Positions 1 through 6,678 of a stretch of 9,024 nt of DNA are shown here, in pieces. The notes under the pieces are model-generated. The model saw nothing but the letters and a program-made list of their open reading frames with translations, did no database searches and was not told where the DNA came from. Where the stretch lies: the NCBI GenBank assembly GCA_946886275.1, contig CAMPIH010000092.1, positions 1-9,024 on the forward strand, read 5' to 3'. The first letter of the stretch is position 1; the number at the start of each line of letters is the position of its first letter. The translations under genes were made by a program, and so were the position numbers. The stretch is from an uncultured Sphingosinicella sp. (GTDB taxonomy: Bacteria; Pseudomonadota; Alphaproteobacteria; Sphingomonadales; Sphingomonadaceae).

Positions 1-894
1 CTCGACGGGACGATCGCGGTCGTCACCAACATCGATCCGGAGCATCTCGACCATTATGGCGGCTTCGAGAGGGTGAAGGACGCCTTCGTCGAGTTCGTCG
101 AGAACGTGCCTTTCTATGGCGCGGCCCTGCTCTGCGTCGATCATCCCGAGGTCCAGTCGATCATCCCGCGGCTTCGCGACCGCCGGGTCGTCACTTACGG
201 CTTTGCCGCGCTTGCCGACGTTCGCGGCGAGAATGTCGCGCCGATCCCCGGCGGCAACCGCTTCGACGTCTCGATCCGCGACCGCTCCGGCGAGGTTCGG
301 ACGATCGCCGGAATCGAGCTTCCGATGCCGGGCCGCCACAACGTCCAGAACGCGCTCGCCGCGATCGGCGTCGCGGCCGAGCTCGGCATCGCCGACGATC
401 GGATCGCCCGCGGATTCGAGAAGTTCACTGGCGTGAAGCGCCGCTTCACCAAGGTCGGCGAAGTCGAAGGCGTCACCATCATCGACGATTACGGACATCA
501 CCCGGTCGAGATCAAAGCGGTTCTCGCGGCGGCGAGGGAAGGGGCCCAGGGCCGCGTCATCGCCATCGTCCAGCCGCATCGCTTCACCCGGCTTCGCGAC
601 CTGATGGAAGATTTCCAAGGCGCCTTCAACGACGCCGACATCGTCATGGTCGCGCCGGTCTATGCGGCCGGGGAGGAGGCGATCGAAGGCGTCGACAACG
701 AAGCCCTGGTCGAAGGGCTGAAGCAAAGGGGCCATCGCGCCGTCTGCACCGTCGCCGACGCCGCCGAAACCGCCCGCCGGCTTCGCGACATCGCCGCTCG
801 AGGCGACATGGTGATCTGCCTCGGCGCCGGCGACATCACCAAATGGGCGGCCGGGCTCGCCGAAGGAATCCGCAAGGCGAGGCTTGCGCGATGA
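1..894 (+). CDS. murC: UDP-N-acetylmuramate--L-alanine ligase (MurC), C-terminal part, 5' end outside window
   Basis: MurC joins L-alanine to UDP-MurNAc with ATP, the first amino-acid addition of cytoplasmic peptidoglycan precursor synthesis. The frame is open from base 1 and ends at TGA 892-894, giving 297 visible residues. Mur ligases of this type are usually about 470 residues, so roughly 170 N-terminal residues, including the ATP P-loop, lie off the left edge. Visible marks of the family, counted from the first visible codon, are [11 protein letters not shown] (10-20), the end-of-central-domain [13 protein letters not shown] (111-123), the C-terminal-domain [12 protein letters not shown] (160-171), [11 protein letters not shown] (191-201) and GAGDI (275-279). 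The DDYGHHP and QPHRFTR motifs are typical of MurC rather than MurD, MurE or MurF. Its stop overlaps the murB start as ATGA, which implies translational coupling. No frameshift or missing motif is seen in the visible part. Confidence 0.97.
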   Translation, partial: LDGTIAVVTNIDPEHLDHYGGFERVKDAFVEFVENVPFYGAALLCVDHPEVQSIIPRLRDRRVVTYGFAALADVRGENVAPIPGGNRFDVSIRDRSGEVRTIAGIELPMPGRHNVQNALAAIGVAAELGIADDRIARGFEKFTGVKRRFTKVGEVEGVTIIDDYGHHPVEIKAVLAAAREGAQGRVIAIVQPHRFTRLRDLMEDFQGAFNDADIVMVAPVYAAGEEAIEGVDNEALVEGLKQRGHRAVCTVADAAETARRLRDIAARGDMVICLGAGDITKWAAGLAEGIRKARLAR

Positions 895-1805
895 GCGGAA
901 CCGACCATGCCACCCAGACCGAGATCCCCGATCTGTCCGGAACGGCGGAGCGGAGCGGAAGCCTTGCCGACTTCATCTGGTTCCGCACCGGCGGCCCGGC
1001 GGAATGGCTGGTCCGGCCGGCGAGCGTCGAGGATCTGGCCGATTTTCTGCGCCGGCTCGATCAGGCGGTTCCGGTGCTTCCGGTCGGGGTCGGGTCCAAC
1101 CTCATCGTCCGTGACGGCGGCGTCCCCGGAATCGTCGTCCGGCTCCCGAAGAGCCTCGCCTCGGTCAAGGTCGAAGAGGGGCATCGGATCCGCGCCGGCG
1201 GCGGGGCGATGGGGATCACCGTCGCCAGCAAGGCCCGGGACTCGGGGATCGCCGGGCTCGAATTCCTTCGCGGAATCCCGGGCACGGCGGGCGGCGCGGT
1301 GCGGATGAACGGCGGCGCTTATGGGCGCGAGACCCGGGATATCCTCGTCGAGGCGACGCTCGTCCTGAGAGACGGATCGGTCGAGACCTGGCCGGTTGAG
1401 CGGCTCGGCTACACCTATCGCCATAGCGAGATCCCGGAGGGCGCGGTCGTCGTCGAGGCCCTGTTCCAGGGCGAAGCCGGCGATCCCTCGGCGATCGGCG
1501 CCGAGATGGACCGGATCGCGGCGGAGCGCGAGGCGAGCCAGCCGCTCCGGTCGCGGACCGGCGGATCGACCTTCAAGAATCCGCCGGGGACCAAGGCCTG
1601 GAAGCTCATCGACGAGGCGGGCTGCCGCGGGCTTCGGATCGGCGACGCCCAGGTTTCGGAGAAACATTGCAACTTCCTCCTCAATCTCGGCAATGCGACG
1701 AGCGCTCAGATCGAGGCGTTGGGCGAGGAGGTCCGGCGCCGGGTGTTCGAACATTCGGGCGTCCGGCTCGAATGGGAAATCCAGCGCGTAGGGGTGTCCG
1801 AGTGA
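891..1805 (+). CDS. murB: UDP-N-acetylenolpyruvoylglucosamine reductase (MurB)
   Basis: MurB is a cytoplasmic FAD enzyme that reduces UDP-GlcNAc-enolpyruvate to UDP-MurNAc with NADPH. The protein has 304 residues. The FAD-binding part shows [12 protein letters not shown] (30-41), [13 protein letters not shown] (65-77) and [24 protein letters not shown] (122-145). Likely catalytic residues, by analogy with E. coli Arg159, Ser229 and Glu325, are Arg177 in YRHSE, Ser226 in GGSTFKNP and Glu296 in LEWEI. The compact length suggests a type II enzyme, but I cannot confirm this without an alignment. The start at 891 is preferred over an upstream in-frame ATG at 843. It overlaps the murC stop as ATGA, has a Shine-Dalgarno-like AAGGCGAGG at 874-882 with 8 bases of spacing, and avoids a long overlap with murC. 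The stop TGA 1803-1805 shares one base with the ddl start. Confidence 0.97.
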   Translation: MSGTDHATQTEIPDLSGTAERSGSLADFIWFRTGGPAEWLVRPASVEDLADFLRRLDQAVPVLPVGVGSNLIVRDGGVPGIVVRLPKSLASVKVEEGHRIRAGGGAMGITVASKARDSGIAGLEFLRGIPGTAGGAVRMNGGAYGRETRDILVEATLVLRDGSVETWPVERLGYTYRHSEIPEGAVVVEALFQGEAGDPSAIGAEMDRIAAEREASQPLRSRTGGSTFKNPPGTKAWKLIDEAGCRGLRIGDAQVSEKHCNFLLNLGNATSAQIEALGEEVRRRVFEHSGVRLEWEIQRVGVSE

Positions 1806-2722
1806 TGGAAAAGCTTCATGTCGCCGTGCTCATGGGTGGCTGGTCGGCGGAACGGCAAGTGTCCCTGGTCACCGGCAAGGGCGTCGCCGAGGCGCTCGAG
1901 AGCCGCGGCCATCGGGTCACGACCATCGACATGGACCGGGACGTCGCTTTGCGGCTTGCCGAGGTGAAGCCCGATGTCGTCTTCAACGCCCTCCACGGCA
2001 CGCCTGGAGAGGACGGGACCGTCCAGGGCATGATGGACCTGATGGGTCTCAAATATACCCATAGCGGGGTCGAGACCTCGGTCATCGCGATCGACAAGGA
2101 ACTGACCAAGATGGTCCTCGTCCCTCACGGCATCCGGATGCCCGAAGGGCGGATCGTCGAGAGCGAAAGCCTCCACGCCGCCGATCCGATGGCCCGGCCC
2201 TATGTCCTGAAGCCGGTCAATGAGGGCTCCTCGGTCGGAGTCGCCATCGTCACCGACCAGGGCAATTACGGCAATCCGATCGGCCGCGACGTCGAAGGCC
2301 CCTGGAAGCAGTTCGACCGGCTTCTGGCCGAGCCCTTCGTCCGTGGCCACGAGCTCACCGTCGCCGTCTTGGGCGAAGAGGCGCTGGCCGTGACCGAGCT
2401 TAAGCCGACCCAGGGCTTCTACGATTATGACGCCAAATATACGGACGGGCTCACCCAGCATGTCTGCCCGGCCGAGATCCCGGACGACATCAGGGACCAG
2501 GCGATGGACATGGCGCTTCGCGCTCACCGCCTGCTCGGCTGCCGCGGCGCCTCGCGCTCCGACTTCCGCTGGGACGACGAACAGGGCAGCGACGGCCTCT
2601 TTCTTCTGGAGGTGAATACCCAGCCGGGAATGACGCCGTTGAGCCTGGTTCCGGAACAGGCGCGGATACGGGGGATCGACTATGCCGAGCTCGTCGAGCG
2701 GATCGTGAGGGCGGCCTTATGA
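1805..2722 (+). CDS. ddl: D-alanine--D-alanine ligase (Ddl)
   Basis: Ddl is an ATP-grasp ligase that makes the D-Ala-D-Ala dipeptide added by MurF to the precursor; vancomycin and D-cycloserine act on this part of the pathway. The protein has 305 residues, about the length of E. coli DdlB (306). Family marks are GGWSAERQVS (11-20, Glu16 matching DdlB Glu15), NALHGTPGEDGTVQG (61-75), KPVNEGSSVGVAIV (136-149), TQGFYDYDAKY (202-212), SRSDF (250-254) and LLEVNTQPGMTPLSLVP (267-283, with metal ligands Glu269 and Asn271). Tyr212 sits where DdlB Tyr216 sits, so a D-Ala-D-Ala product is expected rather than D-Ala-D-lactate. The ATG at 1805 overlaps the murB stop as TGATG, with AGGGG at 1790-1794 as a likely ribosome site. 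An adjacent in-frame GTG at 1802 is a possible alternative start. The stop overlaps ftsQ as ATGA. Confidence 0.97.
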   Translation: MEKLHVAVLMGGWSAERQVSLVTGKGVAEALESRGHRVTTIDMDRDVALRLAEVKPDVVFNALHGTPGEDGTVQGMMDLMGLKYTHSGVETSVIAIDKELTKMVLVPHGIRMPEGRIVESESLHAADPMARPYVLKPVNEGSSVGVAIVTDQGNYGNPIGRDVEGPWKQFDRLLAEPFVRGHELTVAVLGEEALAVTELKPTQGFYDYDAKYTDGLTQHVCPAEIPDDIRDQAMDMALRAHRLLGCRGASRSDFRWDDEQGSDGLFLLEVNTQPGMTPLSLVPEQARIRGIDYAELVERIVRAAL

Positions 2723-3648
2723 CGGCAAGGATCGCGCGGGGAGGCGCTTCGAAGGGGCAAGGCCGGTCGCGCTCGTCATCGAGAAGCGTCAGCACTCGCC
2801 GCCAGAAGCCGCAAAGCCTCCTTCAGTCCGCCGGCTTCGCGCCGGGCACCGGCAAGAGGATCGGCGGCTGGGTCTTCGCCGGAATGGCCGTCGCGATCCT
2901 TGTCGCCGTCAGCCTGGCTTTCCGGCTTCCGGCGATCGCCGGCACCGCCATGGCCGAGACGATCGGCGACGCCGGCTTCACGATGAAGCGGGTCGAGATC
3001 AAGGGAGCCGAGCGGGTCTCCCGGCTCGACATCTACAATGTCGCCTTCGATCAGCCGTCCATGGCCCTTCCGCTCGTCGATCTCGAGGCGACCCGGGAGC
3101 GGCTGTTGCAGTTCGGCTGGGTCAAGGAAGCCCGGATCTCCCGGCGCTGGCCCGACACGCTCGTCGTCGACGTGGTCGAGCGGCAGCCGGTGGCGATCTG
3201 GCAGAACAACCGGCAACTGAACCTGATCGACGGCGAAGGCGTGGTGCTGGAGCCGGTCAGGCTCGAATCCATGCCCGATCTGCCCCTCGTCATCGGCCCC
3301 GCCGCCAACCGCGAGGTCGCGGCGCTTTCGGCTTTGCTCGAGGGGACACCGCATCTTCGACCGCAGATCGCCGGCGCGACCTGGGTCGGCGGCCGGCGCT
3401 GGGACATCAGGTTCCAGACCGGTGAGACCCTCACCCTGCCGGAAGGCGATGAAGCAAAACGGGCGATCCTCCGCTTCGCCCGGATGGACCAGCAGACCCA
3501 GCTGCTCGGCCGCGGCTTCGTCCGTTTCGATATGCGCGACCCGCGCCGAATGGTCGTTCGAGTGTCCCGCCAGCCGGGCTCGACCGTTCCCGAGCTCGCC
3601 GCTCCCGATCCGGGACCGGTGCCCGAAGATCTGGCGAGGACGATCTAG
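2719..3648 (+). CDS. ftsQ: Cell division protein FtsQ
   Basis: FtsQ is a bitopic inner-membrane divisome protein that recruits FtsB/FtsL and couples cytoplasmic and periplasmic division events. The protein has 309 residues. It has a basic, Ser/Arg-rich cytoplasmic tail (1-47), one membrane segment at about 50-69 (GWVFAGMAVAILVAVSLAFR), and a POTRA domain at about 88-160. The POTRA includes MKRVEIKGAERVSR and FGWVKEARISRRWPDTLVVDVVERQPVAIWQ. A FtsQ/DivIB beta domain follows to about 283, then a Pro-rich tail. The ATG at 2719 overlaps the ddl stop (ATGA) and has GAGG at 2707-2710 with 8 bases of spacing. The stop TAG is directly followed by the ftsA GTG in the same frame. The last codons of ftsQ carry the likely ftsA ribosome site. 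Identity rests on domain order and position between ddl and ftsA; sequence of this family is weakly conserved. Confidence 0.94.
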   Translation: MTARIARGGASKGQGRSRSSSRSVSTRRQKPQSLLQSAGFAPGTGKRIGGWVFAGMAVAILVAVSLAFRLPAIAGTAMAETIGDAGFTMKRVEIKGAERVSRLDIYNVAFDQPSMALPLVDLEATRERLLQFGWVKEARISRRWPDTLVVDVVERQPVAIWQNNRQLNLIDGEGVVLEPVRLESMPDLPLVIGPAANREVAALSALLEGTPHLRPQIAGATWVGGRRWDIRFQTGETLTLPEGDEAKRAILRFARMDQQTQLLGRGFVRFDMRDPRRMVVRVSRQPGSTVPELAAPDPGPVPEDLARTI

Positions 3649-3651
3649 GTG
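3634..3651 (+). promoter_or_regulatory. Ribosome site and GTG start of ftsA inside the ftsQ end
   Basis: GAGGA at 3636-3640 lies 8 bases before GTG 3649-3651, and the ftsQ stop TAG 3646-3648 occupies the last three bases of that spacing. This supports GTG 3649 as the ftsA start and implies that ribosomes ending ftsQ can restart at once. The first residues after it (MRRAQPIPTRKLVAALDVG) lead directly into the conserved FtsA phosphate-1 motif, so a much later start is unlikely. Confidence 0.75.
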
Positions 3652-4914
3652 CGCCGAGCCCAGCCCATACCGACGCGCAAGCTCGTCGCCGCGCTCGACG
3701 TCGGCTCGTCCAAGGTGTCGGCGCTCATCGCCGAGCCGGACGAGGACGGCCGCCTGAAGATCCTCGGCACTGGCCAGCGCGAGAGCCGAGGCGTCAAGCG
3801 CGGCTTCATCGCCGACATGGAGAAGAGCGAGCTGGCGATCCGCGAAGCGGTCGAGCAGGCGGAACGCATCGCCGGGACCAATATCGATCAGGTGTTCGTC
3901 GGCTTTTCGGCCGGCGGCCTGGTCAGCACCGTCGCCAGCGTCGAGGTCGGGATCGGCGGCCGCCGAATCTCGGGCGAGGACATCGACGCGCTGCTCAACG
4001 CCGGCCAGGAATCGATCGACCCAGAGGGCCGGATGATCCTCCATGCTCTTCCTGCGCTCTACACGATCGACGGAATGACCGGAGTGAAGAAGCCGCGCGG
4101 TCTCCACGCCGATCGGCTCGCCGTCGATATCCACGTCGTCGCGGCCGATCCGGCGCCGGTGAAGAATCTCGATCTCTGCGTCCGCTCGGCCCATCTCGGG
4201 GTGGAGGCGATCGTCGCCTCGCCGGTCGCGGCGGGAAAGGCCTGTCTGAGCGAGGAGGAGCGCGAGCTCGGCGTCGCCCTCGTCGAGCTCGGCGCGGGCG
4301 TGACCAACGTCTCGCTGTTCGCCGGCGGGATGCTCGTCGGATTGAAGACCATCCCGTTCGGGGGCAGCGACATCACCGACGACATCGCCGCCGCCTTCGG
4401 CACCCGCCGCAACGAGGCCGAGCGGATCAAATGCTTTTACGGCTCGGCGATGACGAGCCCGCGCGACAATCACGACATGATCGAGCTGGCGCCGATCGCC
4501 GGCGGCCAGGAAGGCATGGAATCGGCGCGGGTGACCCGGGCCCAGCTGGTGGCGGTGATCCGACAGCGGCTCGAGCAACTGACCGCCCAGATCGAGGCGG
4601 CGCTCAAGTCGCTCGGCTTTCAGGGCCCGTTCGGCCGCCAGGTGGTTCTGACCGGCGGCGGCGCGGAGCTGAAGGGCATCGCCGATTATGCGCAGGGCGT
4701 GCTTGGCCGGGCGGTTCGCGTCGGCCGGCCCAACATGCCCGGGCTTCCCGACGCCCATAGCGGCCCGGCATTTTCGACGCTCGCCGGGCTCGCCTTGTTC
4801 GCGGCGTCCGGAGAAACGGATCTGCGCACCGGCTTTCCGACTGTCGGAATTCAAGACAAACCGGGCGGGAACATCGTCCAGCGGCTGATTTCCGTCTTCA
4901 AGAGTCAATATTGA
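3649..4914 (+). CDS. ftsA: Cell division protein FtsA
   Basis: FtsA is an actin-like ATP-binding protein that tethers FtsZ polymers to the inner face of the cytoplasmic membrane and helps recruit later divisome proteins. The protein has 421 residues, typical for the family. ATPase marks are the phosphate-1 motif ALDVGSSKVSALIAE (15-29), the phosphate-2 motif ALVELGAGVTNVSLFAGG (210-227) and the adenosine motif VVLTGGGAELKGIADYA (332-348). The SHS2/1C subdomain typical of FtsA, absent from MreB and DnaK, should lie around 85-165. The last residues, NIVQRLISVFKSQY (408-421), can form an amphipathic helix and match the family's membrane-targeting tail. The gene starts with GTG and abuts ftsQ with no intervening base. 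It is separated from ftsZ by 110 bases, the first real gap in the chain. No broken motif is seen. Confidence 0.97.
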   Translation: MRRAQPIPTRKLVAALDVGSSKVSALIAEPDEDGRLKILGTGQRESRGVKRGFIADMEKSELAIREAVEQAERIAGTNIDQVFVGFSAGGLVSTVASVEVGIGGRRISGEDIDALLNAGQESIDPEGRMILHALPALYTIDGMTGVKKPRGLHADRLAVDIHVVAADPAPVKNLDLCVRSAHLGVEAIVASPVAAGKACLSEEERELGVALVELGAGVTNVSLFAGGMLVGLKTIPFGGSDITDDIAAAFGTRRNEAERIKCFYGSAMTSPRDNHDMIELAPIAGGQEGMESARVTRAQLVAVIRQRLEQLTAQIEAALKSLGFQGPFGRQVVLTGGGAELKGIADYAQGVLGRAVRVGRPNMPGLPDAHSGPAFSTLAGLALFAASGETDLRTGFPTVGIQDKPGGNIVQRLISVFKSQY

Positions 4915-4976
4915 GAAGAAAATGAGTCGGCTGTTAACTTTTCGCTCGCACCCGAGAATCGCATAGTGCAAAAGGG

Positions 4977-5004
4977 GTTAGAGGGCGCGCGTTACAGCGC
5001 GCGA
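4977..5004 (+). repeat. Tandem imperfect 14-bp repeat with GC-rich dyad before the ftsZ ribosome site
   Basis: The 14 bases at 4977-4990 and the adjacent 14 at 4991-5004 match at 11 of 14 positions; both begin GTTA. The same stretch holds an inverted repeat: CGCGCG 4986-4991 can pair with CGCGCG 4998-5003, with a G-U pair inside and a four-base loop. It ends 7 bases before the Shine-Dalgarno AGGGGAG (5011-5017). There is no T-run, so it is not a standard terminator. It may be an operator or an RNA hairpin in the ftsZ leader. Confidence 0.5.
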
Positions 5005-5010
5005 GGGCAC

Positions 5011-5017
5011 AGGGGAG
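5011..5017 (+). promoter_or_regulatory. Strong ribosome binding site of ftsZ
   Basis: AGGGGAG lies 7 bases before ATG 5025. It is one of the best Shine-Dalgarno matches in the window, which fits the need for abundant FtsZ. It fixes the ftsZ start at 5025. Confidence 0.7.
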
Positions 5018-5024
5018 ACCAGAT

Positions 5025-6569
5025 ATGAGCATCGATTTCATCCGCCCGGAAGTGGAAGAACTTCGGCCCCGGATCAGCGTGATCGGGGTCGGCGGAGCGG
5101 GCGGAAACGCGATCGCGAACATGATCCAGTCGGATGTCCAGGGCGTCGATTTCATCGTCGCCAACACCGACGCCCAGGCCCTCAACCACAGCCTCGCGGA
5201 CCGCAAGATCCAGCTCGGCCCGAAGATCACCCAGGGTCTCGGCGCCGGGTCCCGGCCGGAAATCGGCAAGGCGGCCGCTGAAGAAGCGATCATGGAGATC
5301 GAGCAGGCGCTCGAAGGTGCCCATATGTGCTTCATCGCCGCCGGCATGGGCGGAGGCACCGGCACCGGCGCGGCGCCGGTCATCGCCAAGGCGGCGCGCG
5401 ACCGCGGAATCCTCACCGTCGGCGTCGTCACCAAGCCGTTCAGCTTCGAAGGCGCCCGCCGCGGCCGTTCCGCCGAAGCCGGGATCAACGAGCTTCAGCA
5501 GCATGTCGACACCCTGATCGTCATCCCGAACCAGAACCTCTTCCGGATCGCCAATCCGAACACGACCTTCAAGGAAGCGTTCATGATGGCGGACGAGGTG
5601 CTCCAGCAGGGCGTTCGCGGGATCACCGACCTGATGGTCATGCCCGGCCTCATCAACCTCGATTTCGCCGACGTCCGCTCGGTGATGAGCGAGATGGGCA
5701 AGGCGATGATGGGCACCGGCGAGGCGGTCGGCGACAATCGCGCGATCGAGGCGGCCGAGCAGGCCATCGCCAATCCGCTGCTCGACGGAGTCTCGATGAA
5801 GGGCGCCAAGGGCGTCATCATCTCGATCACCGGCGGCGAGGACATGCGGCTGATGGAGGTCGACGAGGCCGCCAACCACATTCGCGAGCTGGTCGACGAG
5901 GACGCCAACATCATCTGGGGATCGGCGTTCAACAACGATCTCGACGGCAAGATCCGGGTCTCCGTCGTCGCCACCGGCATCGATGTCCAGGAAGGCGTTC
6001 AGGCTCCGGCCCAGCCGGCCAAGGTCTTCACCTTCCCGACCGCGCGTTCGGCCGAGCAGCCCCGGATGGCGCCCGCCGTTCCGACGCCGCAGCCGATCAC
6101 TCTGACACCCCCGGAATCGCTCGACGAAGAGGTCGAGGCGGAGCCGATTGCCGCTTCCGAGCGGGACCCGGCGCAGTCCGAAGTATCGACCGAGCTCGAG
6201 CTCGACACCCTGGCGGAAGATGTCGCCATGGAGGATGAAGGCGAGGACGAGCTGCTCCTCGGCGGTGCCGAGATGGGAAACGACGAGGCGCCGACCGCGG
6301 CCGAGCCGGAATCGGAGGAGATCGAGACTCCCCAGCCGAACGGCGGCCGCCGGACCTGGCTGAGCCGTGAGGAAGAGCCTTCGGCCGAAGCCGAACCCGC
6401 CCCGGCAGCGACCGGCGGCACCCTGTTCGAGCGGATGTCGAACATCGCTCGAGGCGCGGCCAAGGCGCAGGTGGAAGAAGAAGGGCCCGAAGCCCAGACT
6501 CCGAGAATGCGGACCGGGCGCGATCCGCTCGACATTCCGCGATTCCTCAACCGCCAGAATAATCAGTAA
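5025..6569 (+). CDS. ftsZ: Cell division protein FtsZ
   Basis: FtsZ is the tubulin-like GTPase that polymerises into the cytokinetic Z-ring at midcell. The protein has 514 residues. The GTPase core covers about 1-320, with [14 protein letters not shown] (21-34), NTDAQAL (47-53), the tubulin signature [15 protein letters not shown] (107-121) and the T7 synergy loop [15 protein letters not shown] (211-225, catalytic-type Asp213). A low-complexity linker runs from about 325 to 497 and is strongly acidic in its middle (about 365-440). Inside it a conserved-looking segment starts [16 protein letters not shown] (466-481). The C-terminal peptide [14 protein letters not shown] (498-511) is the binding site for FtsA and other partners. 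The linker is several times longer than that of E. coli, as is usual in alphaproteobacteria. The start at 5025 has a strong ribosome site. Confidence 0.98.
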   Translation: MSIDFIRPEVEELRPRISVIGVGGAGGNAIANMIQSDVQGVDFIVANTDAQALNHSLADRKIQLGPKITQGLGAGSRPEIGKAAAEEAIMEIEQALEGAHMCFIAAGMGGGTGTGAAPVIAKAARDRGILTVGVVTKPFSFEGARRGRSAEAGINELQQHVDTLIVIPNQNLFRIANPNTTFKEAFMMADEVLQQGVRGITDLMVMPGLINLDFADVRSVMSEMGKAMMGTGEAVGDNRAIEAAEQAIANPLLDGVSMKGAKGVIISITGGEDMRLMEVDEAANHIRELVDEDANIIWGSAFNNDLDGKIRVSVVATGIDVQEGVQAPAQPAKVFTFPTARSAEQPRMAPAVPTPQPITLTPPESLDEEVEAEPIAASERDPAQSEVSTELELDTLAEDVAMEDEGEDELLLGGAEMGNDEAPTAAEPESEEIETPQPNGGRRTWLSREEEPSAEAEPAPAATGGTLFERMSNIARGAAKAQVEEEGPEAQTPRMRTGRDPLDIPRFLNRQNNQ

Positions 6570-6587
6570 TTTGTATCGGCCGTAGCA

Positions 6588-6634
6588 CGGCGCCGTTCAT
6601 CGCCCCGCCGCCCCGGCTGGGCGCAACGGCGCCG
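6588..6634 (+). terminator. Long GC-rich inverted repeat after ftsZ, possible terminator without T-run
   Basis: CGGCGCCGTT at 6588-6597 is the exact reverse complement of AACGGCGCCG at 6625-6634. After a short internal loop, CGCCC 6601-6605 can also pair with GGGCG 6619-6623, so the element could fold into a long hairpin 18 bases after the ftsZ stop. The left arm is itself part of a 10-bp perfect palindrome (6587-6596). No T-run follows, so it is not a textbook intrinsic terminator. It could instead stabilise the 3' end of the ftsZ mRNA or bind a protein. Position favours an end-of-operon role. Confidence 0.45.
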
Positions 6635-6643
6635 GCTCGGTCA

Positions 6644-6673
6644 TTGCCGGTAAAGGTGAAGCCGGTTCTATCG
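6644..6673 (+). promoter_or_regulatory. Candidate promoter for the SPOR gene, giving a leaderless mRNA
   Basis: TTGCCG at 6644-6649 resembles a -35 element. After 17 bases, TCTATC at 6667-6672 is a weak -10 candidate, close to the CTA-containing -10 of alphaproteobacteria. A start about 7 bases further on would fall at ATG 6679 itself. The only Shine-Dalgarno-like run, AAGGTGAAG at 6653-6661, is 17 bases from the ATG, too far for normal use. The two facts together suggest leaderless translation, but the promoter match is weak. Confidence 0.3.
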
Positions 6674-6678
6674 CCGCC

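Larger units (their letters stand above)
4915..5024 (+). promoter_or_regulatory. ftsA-ftsZ spacer, probable ftsZ promoter and control region
   Basis: This is the first non-coding gap in the cluster and is visibly more AT-rich at its left end than the genes around it. It contains GAGTC at 4924-4928 and GAATC at 4956-4960, both fitting the CcrM methylation site GANTC, with a third (GAGTC 4902-4906) in the end of ftsA. A TTAAC at 4934-4938 resembles half of a CtrA box (TTAA-N7-TTAA), but the second half is missing. A weak -10-like CATAGT lies at 4962-4967, with only a poor -35 match (TTTTCG 4939-4944). Control of ftsZ by CtrA and CcrM is known in Caulobacter; applying it here is inference. No exact transcription start can be assigned by eye. 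Confidence 0.45.

Noticed and set aside
843..890. Upstream in-frame ATG at 843 as the murB start
   Set aside because: It would overlap murC by 52 bases and add a non-conserved Arg-rich extension. ATG 891 has the ATGA overlap and a well-spaced ribosome site.
1667..1804. Upstream in-frame start at 1667 for ddl
   Set aside because: It would place 46 extra residues inside murB. The known Ddl N-terminus (LHVAVLMGGWSAERQV) begins right after ATG 1805, and the resulting length of 305 fits the family.
4934..4950. Full CtrA box (TTAA-N7-TTAA) before ftsZ
   Set aside because: Only the left TTAA is present at 4934-4937; the position for the second half reads CTCG.
2776..4971. 731-codon open frame on the - strand opposite ftsQ and ftsA
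   Set aside because: It lies fully antisense to two clear conserved genes, its product is Arg/Asp/Gly-rich with no recognisable domain, and long antisense frames are expected where third positions are nearly all G or C.
5327..6238. 303-codon + strand frame inside ftsZ
   Set aside because: It is a shifted reading of ftsZ; the translation is an Arg/His/Gly-rich shadow with no motif, while the ftsZ frame holds every conserved element.
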